64,000 bases of DNA. Origin: Aquibium sp. ELW1220 (GTDB lineage Bacteria > Pseudomonadota > Alphaproteobacteria > Rhizobiales > Rhizobiaceae). The translations under genes were made by a program, and so were the position numbers. Where the stretch lies: contig NZ_JAOAOQ010000003.1 in assembly GCF_030398385.1 (NCBI RefSeq), positions 226,011 to 290,010 on the forward strand, given 5' to 3'. The notes under the pieces were generated by a model. That model did not search any database. It was not told where the DNA came from and saw only the letters and a program-made list of their open reading frames with translations. Positions 35,103-44,735 of the stretch are shown in pieces (positions within the stretch are counted from its first letter, which is position 1; the number at the start of each line of letters is the position of its first letter).

Positions 35103-38100
35103 ATGCGGATCGAACGTCGGTTCACCAAGAGCGAGAACGCCAGCCCCTATGCGGAGATCGAATTCCGCAAGGCCCTGAGCGAGATCAGGAATCCCGACGG
35201 TTCGGTGGTGTTCCGTCTGGCCGACATCGACGTGCCGGCGCAGTTTTCCCAGGTCGCCACCGACGTGCTGGCGCAGAAGTATTTCCGCAAGGCCGGCGTG
35301 CCCGCGCGTCTGAAGAAGATCGAGGAGAACGACGTCCCGTCCTTCCTGTGGCGCTCGGTGCCCGACGAGGCGGCGCTTGCGGCGCTGCCTGAGGGCGAGC
35401 GCTACGGCTCCGAGACCGACGCGCGCCAGGTCTTCGACCGGCTCGCCGGCACCTGGGCCTACTGGGGCTGGAAGGGCGGCTATTTCGACGGCGAGGACGA
35501 CGCCCGCGCCTTCCGTGACGAACTCGCCTACATGCTGGCCACCCAGCGCGTCGCGCCCAACTCGCCGCAGTGGTTCAACACCGGCCTGCACTGGGCCTAC
35601 GGCATCGACGGTCCCGGCCAGGGCCACTATTACGTCGATCCCTTCACCGGCAAGATGACCAAGTCGAAGTCGGCCTACGAGCATCCGCAGCCGCATGCCT
35701 GCTTCATCCAGGGCGTCCAGGACGACCTCGTCAACGAGGGCGGCATCATGGACCTGTGGGTGCGCGAGGCGCGCCTGTTCAAATACGGCTCCGGCACCGG
35801 TTCCAACTTCTCCTTCCTGCGCGGCGAGGGCGAGAAGCTGTCGGGCGGCGGCAAGTCGTCGGGCCTGATGTCCTTCCTCAAGATCGGCGACCGCGCGGCG
35901 GGCGCCATCAAGTCGGGCGGCACGACGCGGCGGGCGGCCAAGATGGTGGTCGTCGACATCGACCATCCCGACATCGAGGAGTACATCGACTGGAAGGTGA
36001 AGGAGGAGCAGAAGGTCGCCTCGCTCGTCACCGGCTCCAAGATCGTCAAGCAGCACATGGCCGCCATCATGAAGGCCTGCGTGAACTGCGAAGCCGGCTC
36101 GGAGGAAACGCGGGACGACTGCTTCGACCCGGCGAAGAACCCGGCGCTGAAGCGCGAGATCAAGGCGGCCAAGAAGGACTCCGTGCCGGAGAACTACATC
36201 CAGCGCGTCATCCAGTTCGCCCGCCAGGGCTACACCGCCATCGAGTTCAAGACTTATGACACCGACTGGGATTCGGAGGCCTATCTGACGGTCTCGGGCC
36301 AGAACTCCAACAATTCCGTCTCGCTCAAGGACGACTTCCTGCGCGCGGTCGAGACCGACGGCACCTGGAACCTGACCGCCCGCAAGGACGGCCGGGTGAT
36401 GAAGACGCTGAAGGCCCGGGATCTCTGGGAAAAGATCGGCTACGCCGCCTGGGCGTCGGCGGATCCCGGCCTGCACTTCAACACCACGATGAACGATTGG
36501 CACACCTGCGCGGCCGCCGGCCCGATCCGGGCGTCGAACCCGTGCTCGGAATACATGTTCCTCGACGACACGGCCTGCAACCTCGCCTCGATCAACCTGC
36601 TGACCTATCGCAACCGGGACGGCAGCATCGACGTGGCGGCCTACGAGCACACCGTGCGGCTGTGGACCGTCGTGCTCGAGATCTCGGTCATGATGGCGCA
36701 GTTCCCGTCCAAGGAGATCGCACGTCTCTCCTACGAGTACCGCACGCTCGGCCTCGGCTATGCCAATATCGGCGGCCTCTTGATGACCTCCGGCATCCCC
36801 TATGATTCCGACGAGGGCCGCGGCATCTGCGCGGCGCTGACCGCGCTGATGACGGGCGTCGCCTACGCCACCTCGGCCGAGATGGCCGGCCAGCTCGGCG
36901 CCTTCCGCGACTATGACCGCAACGCCACCAACATGCTGCGCGTGATGCGCAACCACCGCCGCGCCGCCTATGGCGAGCGTGACGGTTACGAGCATCTGGC
37001 GGTCAGCCCGGTGCCGCTCGTCGCCGACCACGTGCCGCAGAAGGAACTGGTCGAGCGCGCCCGCGCCGCCTGGGACCGTGCCATCGAGCTCGGCGAGGAG
37101 CACGGCTTCCGCAACGCGCAGGCCACCGTCATCGCGCCCACCGGCACGATCGGCCTCGTGATGGACTGCGACACCACCGGCATCGAGCCCGACTTCGCGC
37201 TGGTGAAGTTCAAGAAGCTCGCCGGCGGCGGCTACTTCAAGATCATCAACCGCGCCGTGCCGGAGGCGCTGCGCACGCTCGGCTATTCCGAGAGCCAGAT
37301 CGCCGAGATCGAGGCCTATGCCGTCGGCCACGGCAACCTGAACCAGGCGCCGGGCGTCAATCCCGGCTCTCTCAGGGCCAAGGGCTTCACCGACGAGAAG
37401 ATCGCCGCCGTCAACGCCGCGCTGAAGAGCGCCTTCGACATCAAGTTCGTCTTCAACCAGTGGACGCTCGGCGCCGACTGGCTGAAGCAGACGATGGGCT
37501 TCACCGACGAGCAGCTCAACGACATGTCGTTCGAGATCCTGCCGGCGCTCGGCTTCTCGAAGAAGGAGATCGAGGCGGCCAACGTCCACATCTGCGGCGC
37601 CATGACGCTCGAGGGCGCGCCCTTCCTGAAGGCCGAGCACTTGGCCGTCTTCGACTGCGCCAATCCCTGCGGCAAGATCGGCAAGCGCTATCTCTCGGTC
37701 GACAGCCACATCCGCATGATGGCGGCCGCCCAGCCCTTCATCTCGGGTGCCATCTCCAAGACGATCAACATGCCCAACGAGGCGACTGTCGAGGACTGCA
37801 AGTCGGCCTATCTGCTCTCCTGGAAGCTCGCGCTGAAGGCCAACGCGCTCTACCGCGACGGCTCCAAGCTGTCGCAGCCTTTGAATTCCTCGCTGATTTC
37901 CGACGAGGACGACGAGGACGACGCGCTGGAGGAACTGGCGGCAGCCCCCGCCGCCGCGCGTGCGGTCACCGTCACCGAAAAGATCGTCGAGCGCATCGTC
38001 GAGCGCGTCGTGCGCGAGCGTGAAAAACTGCCGAACCGCCGCAAGGGCTACACCCAGAAGGCGGTCGTCGGCGGCCACAAGGTCTATCTGCGCACCGGCG

Positions 38101-38930
38101 AGTTCGACGACGGGCGGTTGGGCGAGATCTTCATCGACATGCACAAGGAGGGCGCCGCCTTCCGCGCGATGATGAACAACTTCGCCATCGCCATCTCGCT
38201 CGGCCTGCAATACGGCGTGCCGCTCGACGAATATGTCGAGGCCTTCACCTTCACCAAGTTCGAGCCGGCCGGCATGGTCATCGGCAACGACGCCATCAAG
38301 AACGCCACGTCGATCCTCGACTACGTGTTCCGCGAGCTCGCCGTCTCCTATCTGGCGCGCCACGACCTCGCCCATGTCGACATGTCGGACTTCTCCAACA
38401 CCGCGCTCGGCAAGGGCATTTCGGAAGGCAAGTCGAGCCCCTTCTCCAAGGGCCTGACGCGCGGCGCCTCGCCGCTCAAGGTGGTGGCGGGCGGCGGCGA
38501 CCCCAAGGGCCAGGCAAGCTCCGACCGCGGCCAGCCGGCACGCGCCGCGCCGACGGCGTTCGGCTCCAACGTGCGGGCGATCTCGACCGCGGCGGCCACC
38601 GTGACCGCGCTGAAGCCCGCCACCTCGGAACTGCGCGAGGAAGCCACCGCCTTCCGCCGCGACTACGAGGAGCGCGCCCGCGAACTGGAGGAAGCCGCCG
38701 CCTTCGAGGAAGCCGCCAATGCGGCAACCGAGATCGGCGACAGCCTCTTCACCGACGCGGCCGCGAAAGAAGCCGCCAACGCCAAGGCGCTCGCCACCGA
38801 ACGCCGCGCCCGCGCGGTCATGCAGGGCTACACCGGCAACATGTGCTCGGAATGCCAGAACTTCACCATGGTGCGCAACGGGACGTGCGAGAAGTGCGAC
38901 ACGTGTGGCGCGACGAGCGGGTGCAGCTGA
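35103..38930 (+). CDS. nrdJ: Adenosylcobalamin-dependent (class II) ribonucleoside-diphosphate reductase
   Basis: A 1275-residue class II RNR that makes deoxyribonucleotides using adenosylcobalamin, without an oxygen or radical-subunit requirement. The active-site motif is N479-P-C481-S-E483; the thiol pair for reduction is in HACFIQGV and [11 protein letters not shown]. Residues 930-1010 are an acidic/variable linker ([16 protein letters not shown]), then a conserved C-terminal domain, and the C-terminus carries a zinc-finger-like [29 protein letters not shown] set of cysteines. I chose ATG 35103 after AAAGGGAC, which gives the usual MRIERRFTK start; ATG 35085 is in frame upstream. No class I RNR gene is in this window. 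Confidence 0.97.
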   Translation: MRIERRFTKSENASPYAEIEFRKALSEIRNPDGSVVFRLADIDVPAQFSQVATDVLAQKYFRKAGVPARLKKIEENDVPSFLWRSVPDEAALAALPEGERYGSETDARQVFDRLAGTWAYWGWKGGYFDGEDDARAFRDELAYMLATQRVAPNSPQWFNTGLHWAYGIDGPGQGHYYVDPFTGKMTKSKSAYEHPQPHACFIQGVQDDLVNEGGIMDLWVREARLFKYGSGTGSNFSFLRGEGEKLSGGGKSSGLMSFLKIGDRAAGAIKSGGTTRRAAKMVVVDIDHPDIEEYIDWKVKEEQKVASLVTGSKIVKQHMAAIMKACVNCEAGSEETRDDCFDPAKNPALKREIKAAKKDSVPENYIQRVIQFARQGYTAIEFKTYDTDWDSEAYLTVSGQNSNNSVSLKDDFLRAVETDGTWNLTARKDGRVMKTLKARDLWEKIGYAAWASADPGLHFNTTMNDWHTCAAAGPIRASNPCSEYMFLDDTACNLASINLLTYRNRDGSIDVAAYEHTVRLWTVVLEISVMMAQFPSKEIARLSYEYRTLGLGYANIGGLLMTSGIPYDSDEGRGICAALTALMTGVAYATSAEMAGQLGAFRDYDRNATNMLRVMRNHRRAAYGERDGYEHLAVSPVPLVADHVPQKELVERARAAWDRAIELGEEHGFRNAQATVIAPTGTIGLVMDCDTTGIEPDFALVKFKKLAGGGYFKIINRAVPEALRTLGYSESQIAEIEAYAVGHGNLNQAPGVNPGSLRAKGFTDEKIAAVNAALKSAFDIKFVFNQWTLGADWLKQTMGFTDEQLNDMSFEILPALGFSKKEIEAANVHICGAMTLEGAPFLKAEHLAVFDCANPCGKIGKRYLSVDSHIRMMAAAQPFISGAISKTINMPNEATVEDCKSAYLLSWKLALKANALYRDGSKLSQPLNSSLISDEDDEDDALEELAAAPAAARAVTVTEKIVERIVERVVREREKLPNRRKGYTQKAVVGGHKVYLRTGEFDDGRLGEIFIDMHKEGAAFRAMMNNFAIAISLGLQYGVPLDEYVEAFTFTKFEPAGMVIGNDAIKNATSILDYVFRELAVSYLARHDLAHVDMSDFSNTALGKGISEGKSSPFSKGLTRGASPLKVVAGGGDPKGQASSDRGQPARAAPTAFGSNVRAISTAAATVTALKPATSELREEATAFRRDYEERARELEEAAAFEEAANAATEIGDSLFTDAAAKEAANAKALATERRARAVMQGYTGNMCSECQNFTMVRNGTCEKCDTCGATSGCS

Positions 38931-38968
38931 GCCCATTCCGGTAAGCGATGAAACTGCTATAAGAGGCG

Positions 38969-40138
38969 ATGAAGAAGCCACCAAGCCATCTCCGCTTCAC
39001 GCATATTCGCCTTGTAAACTGGCGCAACTTTCTCAAAGCTGAGGCAAGCCTAGGCGGCCGCGCTTTTTTCGTTGGACCGAATGCGTCGGGTAAGTCGAAT
39101 CTGCTCGACGCGTTCCGGTTTCTAAGGGACCTAGTAAAGCCGGTTGGTGGTGGGTTTGTATCAGCAGTCGAAGCCCGAAACGGAATTTCCGCCATACGCT
39201 GTCTGCAAGCACGTGGCCGGAACAGCTATGTCGAGATTGACGTATCCGTTGGCAACGATGAGGAACCAGCGCTATGGAGCTATCGGATTCGCTTTACGAA
39301 AGTCGGCCGTGAACCTTTTGCAACCATTGCCGAAGAAGATATTAAGCTCCGTGGAGAGACAATTAAACTGCAAAAACGCGGAAAAGATGACGTAGATTTT
39401 CTCCCATTCACTCAAACTCTACTGCAACAAGCATCTACAAATATCGACTTTCGAGATCTCGTAACATTTTTTGCATCCATTCGATATCTCCACGTGGTAC
39501 CTCAGATAGTTCGTGATCCCCGAAGATCTCTGGACGACAAGGAAGATCCGTTTGGTGGCGACCTGCTAAAGCGAATATCCGAAACCAACCAACGCACCCG
39601 CGAGTCCCGCCTGAAGCGCATTGCACAAGCGCTCAGTATTGCTGTACCTCAGTTCGTTGATCTGAAGTTGGATCAGGATTCCGAAGGACGACCACATCTC
39701 AAAGCCGGATTCAAGCATTGGCGCCCGAATCCGTCATATCAAACTGAAGAAGTTTTTTCTGATGGGACACTCAGATTGATCGGCTTTCTATGGTCGCTTT
39801 CCGAGAATGAAGGCCCCCTTCTACTAGAGGAACCAGAGCTTTCTCTTCATGCCGATGTGGTAAGACAGTTGCCATCGATGATGCATCGAACGCAGCGGCA
39901 CAAAAGCCGTCAAATAATTGTAACAACGCATTCAGATGCGATGGTAGATTCTGAAGGTATAGGACTTAACGAGGTATTTATACTGAAAGTTGGGGACATT
40001 GGAACAACCATAGAATCCGGCATTGATGACAATGAGATTGTTGAACAGGTAAGAGGAGGATTCACTTTGGCTGAAGCGGTCATGCCAAAGGCTAGGCCCA
40101 GAGATATTACTCAGCTTTCGTTCATTGGTGAGCTTTAG
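38969..40138 (+). CDS. AAA_21/OLD-like ATPase of a two-gene accessory system
   Basis: 389 residues. The Walker A motif is G36-PNASGKS43, following FTHIRLVNWRNF, the usual start of SMC/RecF/OLD-type ATPases. The signature-like FSDGTLRLIGFLWSL, Walker B with LLLEEPELSLH (Glu287, Glu288) and the H-loop IVTTHSD are all present, so it should bind and hydrolyse ATP. Unlike full OLD nucleases there is no C-terminal TOPRIM domain: the protein ends right after the ATPase fold. The next gene begins on the very next base. GC content is well below that of its neighbours (by eye in the 40s against about two thirds), a clear sign of transfer. Function is not known. Confidence 0.9.
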   Translation: MKKPPSHLRFTHIRLVNWRNFLKAEASLGGRAFFVGPNASGKSNLLDAFRFLRDLVKPVGGGFVSAVEARNGISAIRCLQARGRNSYVEIDVSVGNDEEPALWSYRIRFTKVGREPFATIAEEDIKLRGETIKLQKRGKDDVDFLPFTQTLLQQASTNIDFRDLVTFFASIRYLHVVPQIVRDPRRSLDDKEDPFGGDLLKRISETNQRTRESRLKRIAQALSIAVPQFVDLKLDQDSEGRPHLKAGFKHWRPNPSYQTEEVFSDGTLRLIGFLWSLSENEGPLLLEEPELSLHADVVRQLPSMMHRTQRHKSRQIIVTTHSDAMVDSEGIGLNEVFILKVGDIGTTIESGIDDNEIVEQVRGGFTLAEAVMPKARPRDITQLSFIGEL

Positions 40139-40750
40139 TTGAACATCAATTACGCAGGAGAAGGTCCGACAGACGCCGCGATACTGCGGCGACTTATACT
40201 TTTTTCAGGCGGGGTGCCTGGTATCGATTACACCACACATCGCAGTGGCAGAGGGAAGAGTAGTATCGATCGAAGAATTCCAGGCTTCAATTCCGCTGCT
40301 AAATCTGTCGGTGCAAAGACAATTGTTTTGCGGGACTTGGATCAAGATGCCGAATGTGCCCCCGCCCTGCGTCGGCGCCTTCTTCCAAACGGGGACAGTC
40401 GTCTGTGTTTTCGTGTCGCGGTTCGGGAGGCTGAAGCCTGGCTCTTGGCCGAACCGAAGAGCTTGTCAAGTTATATGAAAATTAGTGAGAAATTAGTCCC
40501 ACCCGCTCCTGAAAAACTTGATAATCCGAAAATTCTCCTGGTTGATCTTGCTCGAACATCAAGAAGTTCGGTTATAAGGCGAGAGATGGTTCCGGAACCG
40601 CGATCTGGAATTTCGGTCGGGCGAGGATACGTGTCAATTATATTGGACTTTGTAGCTTCCTCTTGGGATATAGATAGAGCTGTGCGAGAAGAGCGCGCAC
40701 CATCTCTGACGAAAACTTTTGCAGCTCTTCAGAAACTTATCGCATTGTAA
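40139..40750 (+). CDS. TOPRIM-like/DUF4276-like partner of the AAA ATPase
   Basis: 203 residues starting at TTG 40139, immediately after the ATPase stop. Acidic motifs resemble a TOPRIM-type metal site: E8-G-P-T-D12 near the N-terminus and LRDLDQD (Asp66, Asp68, Asp70). AVREAEAWLLAEPKSL (about residues 94-109) resembles DUF4276 and related proteins that accompany AAA ATPases, followed by conserved-looking DNPKILLVDLARTSR and REMVPEPRSGISVGRGYVSIILDFV. I infer a nuclease or nucleotide-processing partner whose activity is gated by the ATPase. Low GC like the ATPase. No SD sequence is needed if it is translationally coupled. Confidence 0.82.
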   Translation: MNINYAGEGPTDAAILRRLILFSGGVPGIDYTTHRSGRGKSSIDRRIPGFNSAAKSVGAKTIVLRDLDQDAECAPALRRRLLPNGDSRLCFRVAVREAEAWLLAEPKSLSSYMKISEKLVPPAPEKLDNPKILLVDLARTSRSSVIRREMVPEPRSGISVGRGYVSIILDFVASSWDIDRAVREERAPSLTKTFAALQKLIAL

Positions 40751-40791
40751 GACAACAACATCGCTATCGTTTGTCTATCAAAAATTTCCTA

Positions 40792-40890
40792 CAAATCCGC
40801 GGAGCGATCCGGTTTCATATCGACGGGCTGCGCGAAGACGGCCTTCCCGTCCCGCCCTCGGCGAGCCGCGCCGCCTATATCGAGACGTAG
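40792..40890 (+). pseudogene. 3' remnant of a hicB antitoxin gene
   Basis: A 33-codon open stretch ends in TAG at 40888-40890 and reads IRGAIRFHIDGLREDGLPVP and then PSASRAAYIET. This is the C-terminal pattern of HicB antitoxins (AIxxxxxGLREDGxPxPxP...YIE). GC content is back at the level of the core genome from here on. The rest of hicB, and any hicA, is missing: upstream of the fragment lies the low-GC islet. I read this as the stump left when the islet replaced or inserted into a hicB gene downstream of nrdJ. Confidence 0.7.
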
Positions 40891-40939
40891 AGCGGCCCAC
40901 CATCGCCGTTCCCTTCACCGTGCCCGCGCCCCCTCACCT

Positions 40940-41132
40940 TCGTCATCCCGGGCGTAGCCGGAGCGAAGCGGAGGCGCAGACCCGGGATCCATGCCTCGCC
41001 GTCTCTGCCGGGCGATCCGGCGCAGGACGGCCCGCGCCCCCTTCTCCATCGTCCCGTCCTCCGCCCCCCGTCGAGGCATGGATCCCCGGGTCTCCGCGAC
41101 GGCTTTCGGCCTGCTCCGCCCGAAGATGACGA
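40940..41132. repeat. Palindromic intergenic repeat (RIME/mosaic-type)
   Basis: A 190-bp element with two imperfectly complementary arms. The left arm begins CGTCATCCCGGGCGTAG and ends GACCCGGGATCCATGCCTCG (40940-40998). The right arm begins CGAGGCATGGATCCCCGGGT and ends CCGAAGATGACGA (41072-41132). The transcript could fold into a long hairpin. Similar 'GTCATCCCGGG...GGATCCATGCC' sequences are scattered through rhizobial genomes as intergenic mosaic elements. It sits in the 309-bp gap between the hicB stump and the permease stop. Confidence 0.75.
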
Positions 41133-41199
41133 AGCGGAGGGCGGCGCGTGCCATCCGGGAACAGCGACGCGCGGGCGCGTCGCCCCCTGCCCCCCGCCC

Positions 41200-43551
41200 T
41201 CACGCCGCCGCGTGAGGCGCGGTGCGGCGGGCGGCGAGCGCGTGCCAGGCGAGGTAACCGAGGGCGGCTCCCGCTCCCGGGACCCAGATGGCGGGGTCGC
41301 GCATCATCACGGCGGCGGCGAGCGCGAGCCGCAGGAGCATCTCCGGCCCGCCGATGCGGCGGCGGTCGAAGCGGGCGAGCGCGCCGGCGAGGAGGTAGAG
41401 GCAGAAGGCGAGGCGCAGGAGCACCAGCGCCAGGCCCGGCCAGTCGACCCCGGCCGCATAGCCCGGCAGGAAGGCCATGGCCGACGGCGTCGAGACGAGC
41501 GGATCGAGCTTGGCGGCGTCGATGAGCAGGAGCTCGGGGTAGAAGGCGAAGACGAAGGGCAAAACGAACATCACGATCCCGGCCCGGACGGCGGCGAAGC
41601 CCGTGGCCATCGGATCCGCCTTGGTGATCGATGCCGCCGCGAAGGCGGCGATCGCGACCGGCGGCGTGATCGCCGAGGCGACGGCGAAGAAGAAGATGAA
41701 CATGTGGGCGGTGAAGGGCGCGATGCCGAGGCCGATCACCAGCGGCCCCATCAAAAGCGCGACGTTGACGTAGGCGGGAACGGTCGGCATGCCCATGCCG
41801 AGCAGGATCGCCATCAGCATGGTGACGAACAGCGCCGCAAAGAGGAAGATGCCGCCCGCCTGCAGCTCGGGGCCGAACAGCCGCAGCATCGACAGCACGT
41901 CGCGCGCGATGAAGCCCGAGAGCCCGGTGAAGTTCAGGCAGAAGTCGATCACCGAGACCGAGAGGAACATCAGGTAGAGCGTCGCGATCAGCACGCCGGC
42001 ATCCGCCAGAGCGTCGATCAGCTGCGAAGGCCGCCGCCGGAAGGCGGGGTCGAGCGGGAACAGGCAGGCGAGCAGCACGACGGCCCACCAGCCCGCCGAT
42101 CCCGCGTCGCCAGCCGAGTTCTGCACGAGCTGGAACAGCCAGGGCAGGTTCTCGGTACGGCAGGATCCGTTCTCGATGATCCGCTCGATGCCGAACAGGC
42201 CGGCGATCGGGCCGCAGCCGATCGCCTCCTTCGGCGTGACCAGAAGGACGAGGATCAGCACGATCGGGCCGAGGATCATCAGGAAGTTGAGCCGGTCCTG
42301 GCCGGTCAGCACCATGTCGGACGTCTTCTCGCCGACCGCCTCGATGCCCTGCTTGCGGGCCTGGAAGACGACGGTCAGGAACAGGCAGCCGAAATAGGCC
42401 AGCGCCGGCAGCGAGGCCGCGATGATGACCTCGCGGTAGGGCGTGACGGTCATGGCGGCCAGGACGAAGGCCGCCACGCCCATGACGGGCGGCATGATCT
42501 GGCCGCCGGACGAGGCGGCCGCCTCGATGCCGCCGGCAAAGGTCTTCGAGAAGCCGCGCTTCAGCATCATCGGGATCGTCAGCACGCCGGTCGACAGCAC
42601 GTTGACCACCGGTCCGCCGGAAATGGTGCCGAACAGGGCGGACGAGACGATCGCCGCGTGGGCCGGCCCGCCGCGCATCCTCCGCGTCCACAGGAAGGCG
42701 AGCTTGATGAGCGACCGCCCGCCGCCCGAAATGCCGAAGAGCGAGCCCAGCACGATGTAGGGAAAGACGGTGGACAGGAGAATGCCCATGAAGCGACCGA
42801 GCAGGCCCTGCGCATTGTTGACGAGGATGTCCTCGACGTTGGGACGCCCGTCCATCAGCATCCGCGGCTCGCCGCCGAGCTTGGTGATGAGGTACTTGTT
42901 CATGTCCTCGGCGCCGAAGACATACCAGGCCAGCACCGTGGCCAGCGTGTAGGCGGCGATGAGGATGGCGACGGCGACCAGCGCGAGGCCCCAGACGCGC
43001 ACGTTGTAGCCGAGGAAGACGGCGATGCCGACCCCCACGACGGCGAAGATCCAGCCGCCGAGCGTGTTGATGCAGGCCGGGTCGTCCACGGATGTCGGGG
43101 CCGGCAGGCCGTAGAGTTCGGCGAATTCGCGTTCCTCGGCCAGCGCGCGGGCGATCAGCTCGGCGCGCTCGCCGGTGACGCGGTCGATCAGGCAGACGGA
43201 ATCGATCTCGACCAGATAGGCGAGCGCCACGACCACGGCCATCGCCACCAGCGCGACGTCCATGAACAGGCCGAAGCCGCGCCAGAAGGCGCTCCGCTCC
43301 TGCAGCGCGTAATCCGCGAAGAAGGAGTGGCTCAGCGCCACGATCGCCATCATCAGCACGAAGCAGACCGGGTAGAGCCACTGGTAGGGGAACTTGCGGA
43401 TCGGGAAGTCGGCGCTCCCGACGAGATCCTGGACGAACCCGTCCAGTCCGGGAATCGAGGGGATGGTGTTGAGGAGCCCGATCGCCACCAGGACGAGCCC
43501 GAGCAGGCGGGCGGCGCGCTTCAGCGGCGAGACGATCTCGGTCGGTTCCAT
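41200..43551 (-). CDS. TRAP transporter fused permease (4TM + 12TM), TAXI type
   Basis: 783 residues with about 16-18 hydrophobic segments. The N-terminal part is DctQ-like and the larger part DctM-like (GISGGGRSLIKLAFLW, GTISGGPVVNVLSTGVLTIPMMLKRGFSKTFAGGIEAAASSGGQIMPPVMGVAAFVLA is the core signature, shown here in pieces: GGPVVNVLSTG, SSGGQIMPPVMG). Such fused permeases work with TAXI binding proteins in Na+-driven uptake of organic acids. The binding-protein gene lies directly upstream. Substrate unknown; see the sulfatase. Confidence 0.92.
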   Translation of the reverse strand: MEPTEIVSPLKRAARLLGLVLVAIGLLNTIPSIPGLDGFVQDLVGSADFPIRKFPYQWLYPVCFVLMMAIVALSHSFFADYALQERSAFWRGFGLFMDVALVAMAVVVALAYLVEIDSVCLIDRVTGERAELIARALAEEREFAELYGLPAPTSVDDPACINTLGGWIFAVVGVGIAVFLGYNVRVWGLALVAVAILIAAYTLATVLAWYVFGAEDMNKYLITKLGGEPRMLMDGRPNVEDILVNNAQGLLGRFMGILLSTVFPYIVLGSLFGISGGGRSLIKLAFLWTRRMRGGPAHAAIVSSALFGTISGGPVVNVLSTGVLTIPMMLKRGFSKTFAGGIEAAASSGGQIMPPVMGVAAFVLAAMTVTPYREVIIAASLPALAYFGCLFLTVVFQARKQGIEAVGEKTSDMVLTGQDRLNFLMILGPIVLILVLLVTPKEAIGCGPIAGLFGIERIIENGSCRTENLPWLFQLVQNSAGDAGSAGWWAVVLLACLFPLDPAFRRRPSQLIDALADAGVLIATLYLMFLSVSVIDFCLNFTGLSGFIARDVLSMLRLFGPELQAGGIFLFAALFVTMLMAILLGMGMPTVPAYVNVALLMGPLVIGLGIAPFTAHMFIFFFAVASAITPPVAIAAFAAASITKADPMATGFAAVRAGIVMFVLPFVFAFYPELLLIDAAKLDPLVSTPSAMAFLPGYAAGVDWPGLALVLLRLAFCLYLLAGALARFDRRRIGGPEMLLRLALAAAVMMRDPAIWVPGAGAALGYLAWHALAARRTAPHAAA

Positions 43552-43619
43552 GACGGGTCAGCCCAGCTTGACGGGGAGCGGCGGGAAGGCCGAAGCGCCT
43601 GCCCGCCTGGTCGATGGCG

Positions 43620-44681
43620 CTACTTGGCGCAGTCCGGGACAGCAAAACCCGCTTCTTCCCAGGCCGCGACGGCGCCCGGGTGGTATTTCAGGGAGAGCGC
43701 GCCGCAGAAGCCGGTCGTCTCCTCGTCCAGCACGTCGAAATTGACGTTCGCCGCATAGGGCGTGCGCTTCTTGAGCTCGGGAATGGAGGCGATGTAGGCG
43801 GCGGTGATCGACTTCACGAGATCGTCGGCCATGTCGGCCCGGACGAGCGTGGCGAAGGGCACGCCCGGCGAGCGGAAATAGCCGTCCTCCGAAATCAGCG
43901 TCACGCCCTGGTCGGGGCCATAGCCCATCTCGTCGCCCTTGATCACCACCGGCGAATTGCCCGGCGCGCGCAGAAACTTCTTCATGCCCTCGCTCTCCCA
44001 GATGGCCTTCGGAAAGGAGATGAGGTTGACGTTGCCGGCGGCCAGCGCCGTCACGACGCGATCCGAGGGGAAGGTGACCGGCACCATGAAGGCGTCGGCC
44101 GAACCGTCGACGAGCACGGTCGGCAGCTGGCCCCAGTTGGTCTGGAGCCCCTTGTAGTCCTCGCCATCCTTGAAGCCGCCGCTGCCGAGCTGCAGCGTCT
44201 GGCGGCCAAGCGTCAGGGCTGCCCCGCTCGGCGGTCCGTTCCACACCGTGCGTCCCTTGATGTCCTCGTAGCTGCGGATGCCGGATGCGACCGGCGCGAA
44301 GAGGCCGTAGGCTCCGGCATTGTAGGGCCACACCGCCCGGACGTTTTCGGCCAGCGTCTTGCCGTTCTCACCCTGGCTGCTGAACGGCCCGCGGCCGTTT
44401 TGGAGCAGGAAGTGCAGCACGGTCGGCGTCGTGGCCATGTCCGTCTTGCCTTCGGCCACGTTGACGATGGAGTTGGTGGCGGTCTGGCCTTCCATGACCT
44501 GGATGTTGGCGATCCCCTCCCGCGCCAGCACGTCCGCCAGATGGACCATGTTCACGTGCGGCGAGTTGCCGGGGCTCGAAGTCTCGCCGGTGAGATTGAC
44601 CTGCGCCAGGGCGGCGTTTCCTGCAAGGCAGAACGCCGCGCAGCCCAGGAGCGCGATCGTCTTGGACAGTTTCGTCAACAT
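43620..44681 (-). CDS. TAXI-family TRAP transporter solute-binding protein
   Basis: 353 residues with a signal peptide (TIALLGCAAFCLAGNAALAQ). The NMT1/TAXI fold is recognisable from TGETSSPGNSPHVNMVHLADVLAREG, NSIVNVAEGKTDMATTPTVLHF, and DIKGRTVWNGPPSGAALTLGRQTLQL. It delivers its ligand in the periplasm to the fused permease encoded 68 bases downstream. A strong GGAGGAAA ribosome-binding site precedes the ATG. Several TAXI proteins bind small dicarboxylates or amino acids, but this one cannot be assigned. Confidence 0.92.
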   Translation of the reverse strand: MLTKLSKTIALLGCAAFCLAGNAALAQVNLTGETSSPGNSPHVNMVHLADVLAREGIANIQVMEGQTATNSIVNVAEGKTDMATTPTVLHFLLQNGRGPFSSQGENGKTLAENVRAVWPYNAGAYGLFAPVASGIRSYEDIKGRTVWNGPPSGAALTLGRQTLQLGSGGFKDGEDYKGLQTNWGQLPTVLVDGSADAFMVPVTFPSDRVVTALAAGNVNLISFPKAIWESEGMKKFLRAPGNSPVVIKGDEMGYGPDQGVTLISEDGYFRSPGVPFATLVRADMADDLVKSITAAYIASIPELKKRTPYAANVNFDVLDEETTGFCGALSLKYHPGAVAAWEEAGFAVPDCAK

Positions 44682-44735
44682 CGGTTTCCTCCCTTTCGAT
44701 GACGAACCGGGGCAGCCATCCGCCCCGGCATCTTC

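Noticed and set aside
35088..38984. A 1298-codon minus-strand frame opposite nrdJ
   Set aside because: Antisense shadow of a well-supported gene. Composition (Arg, Gly, Val, Leu, Ala, His rich) is typical of GC-driven antisense frames.
38945..40800. Target-site duplications or att-like direct repeats around the ATPase islet
   Set aside because: I compared the sequences near 38,935-38,968 and 40,750-40,800 and saw no convincing direct repeat, so the mechanism of insertion stays open.
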